64,000 bases of DNA from Bhargavaea changchunensis (GTDB taxonomy: Bacteria; Bacillota; Bacilli; Bacillales_A; Planococcaceae), in assembly GCF_042665595.1 (NCBI RefSeq), contig NZ_JBHTCT010000038.1, forward strand, positions 124,001-188,000, written 5' to 3'. Positions within the stretch are counted from its first letter, which is position 1; every line of letters begins with the position of its first letter. A program made the position numbers and the translations under genes. This document shows, one piece after another, positions 59,525 to 64,000 of this stretch. Below the pieces are notes generated by a model, which saw nothing but the letters and a program-made list of their open reading frames with translations, did not search any database and was not told where the DNA came from.

Positions 59525-60604
59525 ATGCTTGGAATTTCCGTTTACCTGAATCAAGCGTCTGACGAAAGCTTGGAAGCCTATATCCGGAAGATGAGGACCG
59601 CCGGTTTCCGCGGCATCTTCACTTCTCTCCATATCCCCGAGGATGACCCGGGACAATACGCCGGCCGACTCCGGTCACTCGGCACACTTGCATCGAACTA
59701 TAAAATGGAGCTGACGGCGGACATCTCCCCTGCTTCACTCGGCCATCTCGGCCTGACATTCAAGACGGCGGACCGCCTGCTGGACTGGGGGGTCACCGGA
59801 CTCCGTGTGGACTACGGAATCAGTGAGGAAGAAACGGCCGCCCTGTCACACCGGATGACGGTCGCCCTGAACGCCAGCACACTCACGGAAGAAAGCATCG
59901 GCCGGCTGAAACAGTGCGGTCTTCGGCTTTCCGCAACCGAAGCGTGGCATAATTTCTACCCGAGGCCAGAGACCGGACTCGGAATGGACGATTTCACTGA
60001 GCGGAACCAATGGCTTCGGAGTGAAGGCCTGAAAGTCATGGCGTTCGTCCCCGGAGACGGCGAACGGCGCGGCCCTCTATACAAAGGGCTTCCGACACTT
60101 GAGGAGCACAGGGAGCGCACTTCCTTCTCCGCGTATTTGGACCTGCTGAACAGCGGATGCGTGGACCACATCTATATCGGGGACCCCTCCATGAGTGAAC
60201 GCTCGCTTGAGCAGTTCAGCAGCCATTCGGAAGGTGTCTTCCTCCTCGATGCCGTGCCGGCTTTTCCTGAAGCGTCTGCCTTCCTGCCCGGAACAAGCCA
60301 TACGAACCGGCCGGATGCGGCACGTGACGTGATCCGCTCCGCTGAGTCCCGGATGTACGGCAATGCGGGCGACCGCCCGGTCAGGCCCGCCAATGCGGCG
60401 GACCGGCCCTTCGGCTCAGTGACCGTCGACAATTCCCTGTACGGCCGCTACCAGGGGGAACTTCAGATCACCAAGCGGGATCTGCACGCAGATGACAAAG
60501 TGAACGTCATCGGGCGGGTGATCGGAGACGACCTGCCGGTTCTCCGCCACATCAAAGGCGGTGAGGCATTCCGCATCCGAATGGAAGGCGGACCGCATGC
60601 CTGA
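59525..60604 (+). CDS. mupG: MupG-type 6-phospho-N-acetylmuramidase (DUF871)
   Basis: 359 residues. It has the TIM-barrel DUF871 N-domain (ISVYLNQASDESLEAYIRKMRTAGF, GIFTSLHIPEDDP, LRVDYGIS, LNASTL, HNFYPRPETGL) and a beta C-domain (TVDNSLYGRYQGELQI, NVIGRV). MupG enzymes split MurNAc6P-GlcNAc disaccharides after PTS import. Lies 88 bp after murP; the gap shows nothing noteworthy. NagZ and the amidase AmiE, found in the B. subtilis operon, are missing here, so MurNAc6P-GlcNAc rather than free MurNAc may be the import route. Confidence 0.9.
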   Translation: MLGISVYLNQASDESLEAYIRKMRTAGFRGIFTSLHIPEDDPGQYAGRLRSLGTLASNYKMELTADISPASLGHLGLTFKTADRLLDWGVTGLRVDYGISEEETAALSHRMTVALNASTLTEESIGRLKQCGLRLSATEAWHNFYPRPETGLGMDDFTERNQWLRSEGLKVMAFVPGDGERRGPLYKGLPTLEEHRERTSFSAYLDLLNSGCVDHIYIGDPSMSERSLEQFSSHSEGVFLLDAVPAFPEASAFLPGTSHTNRPDAARDVIRSAESRMYGNAGDRPVRPANAADRPFGSVTVDNSLYGRYQGELQITKRDLHADDKVNVIGRVIGDDLPVLRHIKGGEAFRIRMEGGPHA

Positions 60605-60611
60605 GGAGAGT

Positions 60612-60630
60612 CTGCTATACTATTGAGCAG
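60612..60630 (+). promoter_or_regulatory. CTGCT-N9-AGCAG inverted repeat over a -10-like TATACT
   Basis: A 5-bp inverted repeat brackets TATACTATTG in the short gap before the GTPase gene. It may be a small operator over a weak promoter; I found no good -35 at the right distance. Confidence 0.3.
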
Positions 60631-60656
60631 AATCCGGCCAGGAAGAAGGAATGGAT

Positions 60657-62585
60657 ATGTTCAAGACAATCGGGATCCTCGCCCATGTGGATGCCGGAAA
60701 AACAACATTTTCCGAGCAGTTGCTTTATCATACGGAAGCGATCCGGACCCGCGGGCGGGTCGACCACAAGGATGCCTTCCTCGACAGCCATGCCATCGAG
60801 AAAAACCGGGGCATCACCGTATTCGCCGACCAGGCGGTGTTCCGCTATAACGGGACCGAATATACACTGATCGATACTCCCGGGCACGTCGACTTCTCAC
60901 CTGAGATGGAGCGGGCCATCCGGGTGATGGACGCGGCGATTCTTGTGATCAGTGCAGCGGACGGTGTGGAAGGACACACCGAGACGGTCTGGGACCTGCT
61001 CCGGAAGCACCGCGTCCCGACCTTTCTCTTCATCAACAAGACCGACCGGGAAGGGGCGGACCGTGAGGCAGCCCTGACCGGGATCCGGCAATCCCTGTCT
61101 GAAGATGTGATCCTCTTGGATGACGGGCTTGCCCCTGATGTGATCGAGTGGGTGGCGGAGCGCGATGAAGCCCTTCTCGAGCGTTATCTCGAGGATGGCT
61201 TCGATGAGGAAGTGTGGATCGATGCCATGCGCCGCATGACGGAATCAGGGCGTATTTTCCCCGCCGGCAGCGGTTCGGCTCTTAAGGACGTCGGCGTCAC
61301 CGAATTCTTCGCATGGCTGGACCGGCTTTCCGGCTGGGACCGGGCAGAGCCGGGCAGACCATTTGCAGCCCGGGTATACAAGATCCGTCATGATGAGGGC
61401 GGCCAGCGCATCACCTTCCTGAAGATGACCGGAGGCCGCCTGTCGGTCCGGGATGAAATACGGATTGCGGGTGAACCCCGGAAAGTCACACAGATCCGGA
61501 AATACAGCGGGCACAAGTACACCGTCCAGGACACGGCGAACCCGGGCGAACTGGTGGCAGTCATGGGGCTTTCCGGCATCGAGGCCGGCGAGCCGCTCGG
61601 GGCTGAAACAGGACGGGCCTCCTTCTCCCTCACCCCTTCTCTGTCGGCCGCAGTCCAATTTGGCGACTCGATTCATCCGAAAGATATGCTGGCACATTTC
61701 ATGCAGCTGGATGCGGAAGACCCCTCACTCGCCGTCACATGGGAAGAGCATGCCCGGGAGATTCGTGTGCATGTCATGGGTATGATCCAGTTGGAAGTAC
61801 TGAAAGAAGTCGTGTCTGACCGCTTCGGCCAAATGGTCACATTCGGAGAACCGTCAATCCTCTATAAGGAAACGGTCCGCTCCGCCGTCAGGGGTTACGG
61901 ACATTTTGAGCCCCTCCGCCATTACGCGGAAGTGCATCTGGACATGGCACCAGCTGAACGTGGATCGGGCATTACATTCAAAAGCAACTGCCATCCGAAC
62001 GAACTGGCTCCCGGATACCAGAACCTCGTTGGCCAGGTTCTTACAGAAAAGCCGCACCGCGGCCTGCTCACAGGGTCACCGCTCACGGATATGGACATCA
62101 CACTAATCACTGGCCGGGCGCACAACGAGCACACATCCGGCGGAGACTTCAGGGAAGCTGCCCTCCGAGCGCTCCGGCAGGGTCTTGAAAAGGCGGATAA
62201 CGTCCTGCTTGAACCGGTGTATGATGTCAAAATTAAAGTGGCGACCGATCTGATGGGCCGCGTCCTGAACGATATCCAAAAAGCGCACGGGCAGTTCGGG
62301 GATCCAAAAGCCGAGGGAGACACCGTCCGAATCACCGCGCGTGTCCCTGTCGCCACATTTATGGGTTATCCGGCTGAATTCGCTTCCTTCACCAACGGCA
62401 AAGGTGCCATTTCCCTTCGTCCCGGCGGCTATGAAGTGTGCCACAATCCCGAAGAAGTGACAGAACGGACCGGATATGACAAAAATGCCGATCCCGACTA
62501 TTCCTCGGCATCGATCTTCTGCGCCAAGGGCAAGGGCTATTCCGTCCCCTGGCATGAAGCGGAAGCGGCGATGCACCTTTTGTAG
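60657..62585 (+). CDS. TetM/EF-G-like translation GTPase of unknown role
   Basis: 642 residues with the five-domain build of ribosomal-protection proteins. GTPase motifs: P-loop AHVDAGKTTFSE (about 9-20), switch I KNRGITVF, DTPGHVDF, NKTDREGADR. Domain II begins about residue 235, domain IV has RGYGHFEPLRHYAEVHL and RGLLTGSP. The loop that in TetM/TetO reads SPVSTPADF and reaches the tetracycline site reads NEHTSGGDF here, and the C-terminal helix also differs, so tetracycline resistance is doubtful. ATG chosen 7 nt after AGAAGG; it is two codons inside the longest frame. Confidence 0.85.
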   Translation: MFKTIGILAHVDAGKTTFSEQLLYHTEAIRTRGRVDHKDAFLDSHAIEKNRGITVFADQAVFRYNGTEYTLIDTPGHVDFSPEMERAIRVMDAAILVISAADGVEGHTETVWDLLRKHRVPTFLFINKTDREGADREAALTGIRQSLSEDVILLDDGLAPDVIEWVAERDEALLERYLEDGFDEEVWIDAMRRMTESGRIFPAGSGSALKDVGVTEFFAWLDRLSGWDRAEPGRPFAARVYKIRHDEGGQRITFLKMTGGRLSVRDEIRIAGEPRKVTQIRKYSGHKYTVQDTANPGELVAVMGLSGIEAGEPLGAETGRASFSLTPSLSAAVQFGDSIHPKDMLAHFMQLDAEDPSLAVTWEEHAREIRVHVMGMIQLEVLKEVVSDRFGQMVTFGEPSILYKETVRSAVRGYGHFEPLRHYAEVHLDMAPAERGSGITFKSNCHPNELAPGYQNLVGQVLTEKPHRGLLTGSPLTDMDITLITGRAHNEHTSGGDFREAALRALRQGLEKADNVLLEPVYDVKIKVATDLMGRVLNDIQKAHGQFGDPKAEGDTVRITARVPVATFMGYPAEFASFTNGKGAISLRPGGYEVCHNPEEVTERTGYDKNADPDYSSASIFCAKGKGYSVPWHEAEAAMHLL

Positions 62586-62605
62586 TTGATCCTTACCCCT
62601 AATAA

Positions 62606-62640
62606 GCCGCCCGGCAGACTGTTCTGCCGGGCGGCTTTCA
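62606..62640 (+). terminator. Strong terminator after the translation GTPase
   Basis: Perfect 13-bp stem GCCGCCCGGCAGA / TCTGCCGGGCGGC, TTT directly and a TTTTTT run 8 bp later. It also lies 8 bp before the end of the convergent gene. Confidence 0.9.
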
Positions 62641-62647
62641 TGGTTTT

Positions 62648-63361
62648 TTACTTGTCAAAACCCAATGTCTTTTTCACTTTATTTACCGCTTCTTTCAGCA
62701 GCTTGTCCTGAACGACCGTCTTATCCGGGTCCCACTGGCTGCCCTCCGGCAGCTCGAACTGAAATGCCTCACAGTACGGAGCGGGCCGGTCCATCATGTA
62801 CTCCACGATCTCATTTTTGATGAAGTCGCGGGCTTCCTGAGGCGTCCGTTTGCCCGTGACCACCTCATGCATCATGTTCATGGAGAGCGTATTTGCGCCT
62901 TCATTGTCACAGTGGACCGACACTTCGCCCTTTGTCCGGTCGACCACGAGGCTGCCCTCCAGCTCTCCGATCAGGCCGACCTTATCAGCCGGCACATGAT
63001 AGTCGATCGTCTGCTCCAGGCAATCGACATGCGGCTCCGGGAAGTCATGCGGGATCTCTTCCTTGAAGACGACCGTCCGTTTCCATGGACCGTTGTTGTA
63101 CCAGGTGAGCCGGTTGACAGTGGCCTCGTTCGGCTGGCCGTAGAACTTCACCATTGTCTCCGCAGAAGCCTTCGGAGTAGCCGGCCAGACCGAGATGATT
63201 TCCTTCACAAGCTGTTCGTCCACCCGTTCGTCCGCCGCAAGCGGCTCACTTTTCTTCGATGCATGAAGCTTCGCGTTCGCCGCCATGGCGGTTGCGGCCA
63301 GCTTCAGCCGGTCCTTGCCGGGCACATCCTTGGCAAATGGCTGCCTCTGACGTTCTGTCAT
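62648..63361 (-). CDS. Conserved-looking hypothetical protein, 237 residues
   Basis: I do not recognise a family. The protein is soluble, with no signal peptide or membrane helix. After a basic N-terminus (MTERQRQPFAKD) it has a helical region (AATAMAANAKLH), then a beta-rich central part rich in aromatic residues (NRLTWYNNGPWKRTVV, HCDNEGANTLSMNMMHEVV) and a helical C-terminus (YMMDRPAPYCEAFQFELPEG, LLKEAVNKVKKTLGF). The fluctuating alpha-beta pattern suggests one compact domain. Codon use is like its neighbours. GGGAGGGGAC precedes the ATG. Confidence 0.7.
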   Translation of the reverse strand: MTERQRQPFAKDVPGKDRLKLAATAMAANAKLHASKKSEPLAADERVDEQLVKEIISVWPATPKASAETMVKFYGQPNEATVNRLTWYNNGPWKRTVVFKEEIPHDFPEPHVDCLEQTIDYHVPADKVGLIGELEGSLVVDRTKGEVSVHCDNEGANTLSMNMMHEVVTGKRTPQEARDFIKNEIVEYMMDRPAPYCEAFQFELPEGSQWDPDKTVVQDKLLKEAVNKVKKTLGFDK

Positions 63362-63438
63362 GTCTGTCCCCTCCCAAAAATCAATCTAACCTACTCATTG
63401 CCGGTTCACGGAAGAATAAACATTCACTCCTGAATAAC

Positions 63439-63480
63439 AAAAAAGACCTTCCAGGCCCAATGAGGGCACTGAAAGATCTT
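63439..63480 (-). terminator. Terminator of gltS
   Basis: Stem AAGA-CTT-CAG-GCCC / GGGC-CTG-AAG-TCTT with small mismatches followed by TTTTTT on the minus strand. Confidence 0.8.
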
Positions 63481-63498
63481 GTAAACATGATTAAATCA

Positions 63499-64000
63499 TC
63501 AAGGCGCGAACATATTGATGGTCGTGATGATGATCGGTGCACCGAACAGGACGTCCTGCAGGAAACCGCCGACGATCGGTACGACCAGGAACGCCGTGCG
63601 GGACGGGCCAAACTTGTTGACCGTTGCACCCATGTTCGCCATGGCGTTCGGCGTTGCGCCGAGACCGTGGCCGAGCATACCGGAAATCATGACGGCTGCA
63701 TCGTAGTCCTTTCCGAGGAAGCGGAAGACAATGAAGACCGCAAACAAAATGATGAAGGCCACCTGAACGAGCACAATGCCGATCAGCGGAAGCGCCAGTC
63801 CGACGACTTCCCAGATCTTGATGCTCATCAGCGCCATCGACAGGAAGATTGCCAAGGAGATGTCACCGATCAGGTTGATCTCTTTCATGTTGACAGTGCC
63901 AGGGAGCGTACGGTCCACAAGGTTCCGGACGATAACTGCAACGAACATCGCTCCGATATAGGCCGGTAGTACAAAGCCGGTTGCCTCAGAGAAAATTTCC
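63499..64000 (-). CDS. gltS: Sodium/glutamate symporter, C-terminal part
   Basis: The visible 166 residues are the C-terminal part of a GltS-family carrier; the gene runs off the right edge. They contain about five membrane segments and the hallmark GHGLGATPNAMANMGATV motif close to the C-terminus, plus NLIGDISLAIFLSMALMSIKIWEV. It would import glutamate with sodium. The last residues (APIIITTINMF) are typical of the family. Followed by a terminator. Confidence 0.93.
   Translation of the reverse strand, partial: EIFSEATGFVLPAYIGAMFVAVIVRNLVDRTLPGTVNMKEINLIGDISLAIFLSMALMSIKIWEVVGLALPLIGIVLVQVAFIILFAVFIVFRFLGKDYDAAVMISGMLGHGLGATPNAMANMGATVNKFGPSRTAFLVVPIVGGFLQDVLFGAPIIITTINMFAP

Noticed and set aside
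58414..59526. 370-codon open frame on the minus strand
   Set aside because: Antisense to murP; composition is charged and repetitive as expected from a complement of a membrane protein gene.

Overview
The window looks like a chromosomal segment of a Gram-positive, endospore-lineage Bacillales bacterium, probably in the Planococcaceae/Caryophanaceae branch. Reasons: the gene order yeaC-yeaD-yebA-guaA-pbuG-yebE-yebG-pur-yerA-yerB-yerC is that of Bacillus subtilis; control is by PurBoxes, guanine and SAM-I riboswitches and CcpA (cre) sites; Shine-Dalgarno sequences are strong. Base composition is GC-rich for Bacillales. I see no rRNA, tRNA, insertion sequence, prophage or CRISPR array. The family placement is an inference.

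Layout. (1) 1-5.4 kb: a minus-strand aromatic-degradation operon (HpaB-type hydroxylase, flavin reductase, catechol 2,3-dioxygenase, start of an acylating acetaldehyde dehydrogenase), with a divergently-placed-in-function but same-strand regulator that joins a XylR/DmpR-type sensor to a PucR-type output. Both the operon and the regulator carry cre-like sites. (2) 5.7-11 kb: RsbR-type STAS protein, GNAT acetyltransferase, yerC, yerB, yerA and a small membrane protein. (3) 11.5-24.3 kb: the purine biosynthesis operon purEKB-SQLFMNHD, driven by a PurBox-controlled promoter and a guanine riboswitch. It has no purC between purB and purS, and the PurQ catalytic cysteine codon reads glycine. (4) 24.3-33.2 kb: yebG, yebE, pbuG and guaA (each of the last two with its own guanine riboswitch), then the moxR-DUF58-transglutaminase cluster. 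(5) 33.5-37.7 kb: NAD salvage genes nadE and pncB, two unrecognised proteins and an FMN reductase.

(6) 37.9-48 kb: a sulfur regulon of three consecutive SAM-I riboswitch units: metI with two YxjG/YxjH methyltransferase paralogues; an MFS transporter; and an acyl-CoA-dehydrogenase-fold enzyme with a complete polar amino acid ABC transporter, which together look like an organosulfur acquisition operon. (7) 48-56 kb: large-subunit catalase, DinB-like protein, small membrane protein, HtrA-like protease without PDZ, dicarboxylate symporter, Bmr/NorA-type efflux pump, pseudouridine synthase, DUF488 protein. (8) 56-60.6 kb: MurNAc recycling (RpiR regulator, murQ, murP, mupG). (9) 60.6-64 kb: a TetM-like translation GTPase, an unrecognised conserved protein and the 3' part of gltS.

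The most unusual non-coding feature is a family of short repeats (core TGACGA) arranged at exactly 21-bp periodicity in three intergenic gaps (11.2, 14.5 and 33.4 kb). 21 bp is two turns of B-DNA, so all copies in an array face the same side of the helix. Two tandem long hairpin elements follow guaA, and a Bacillales-type dispersed GC-rich repeat sits where purC is expected.
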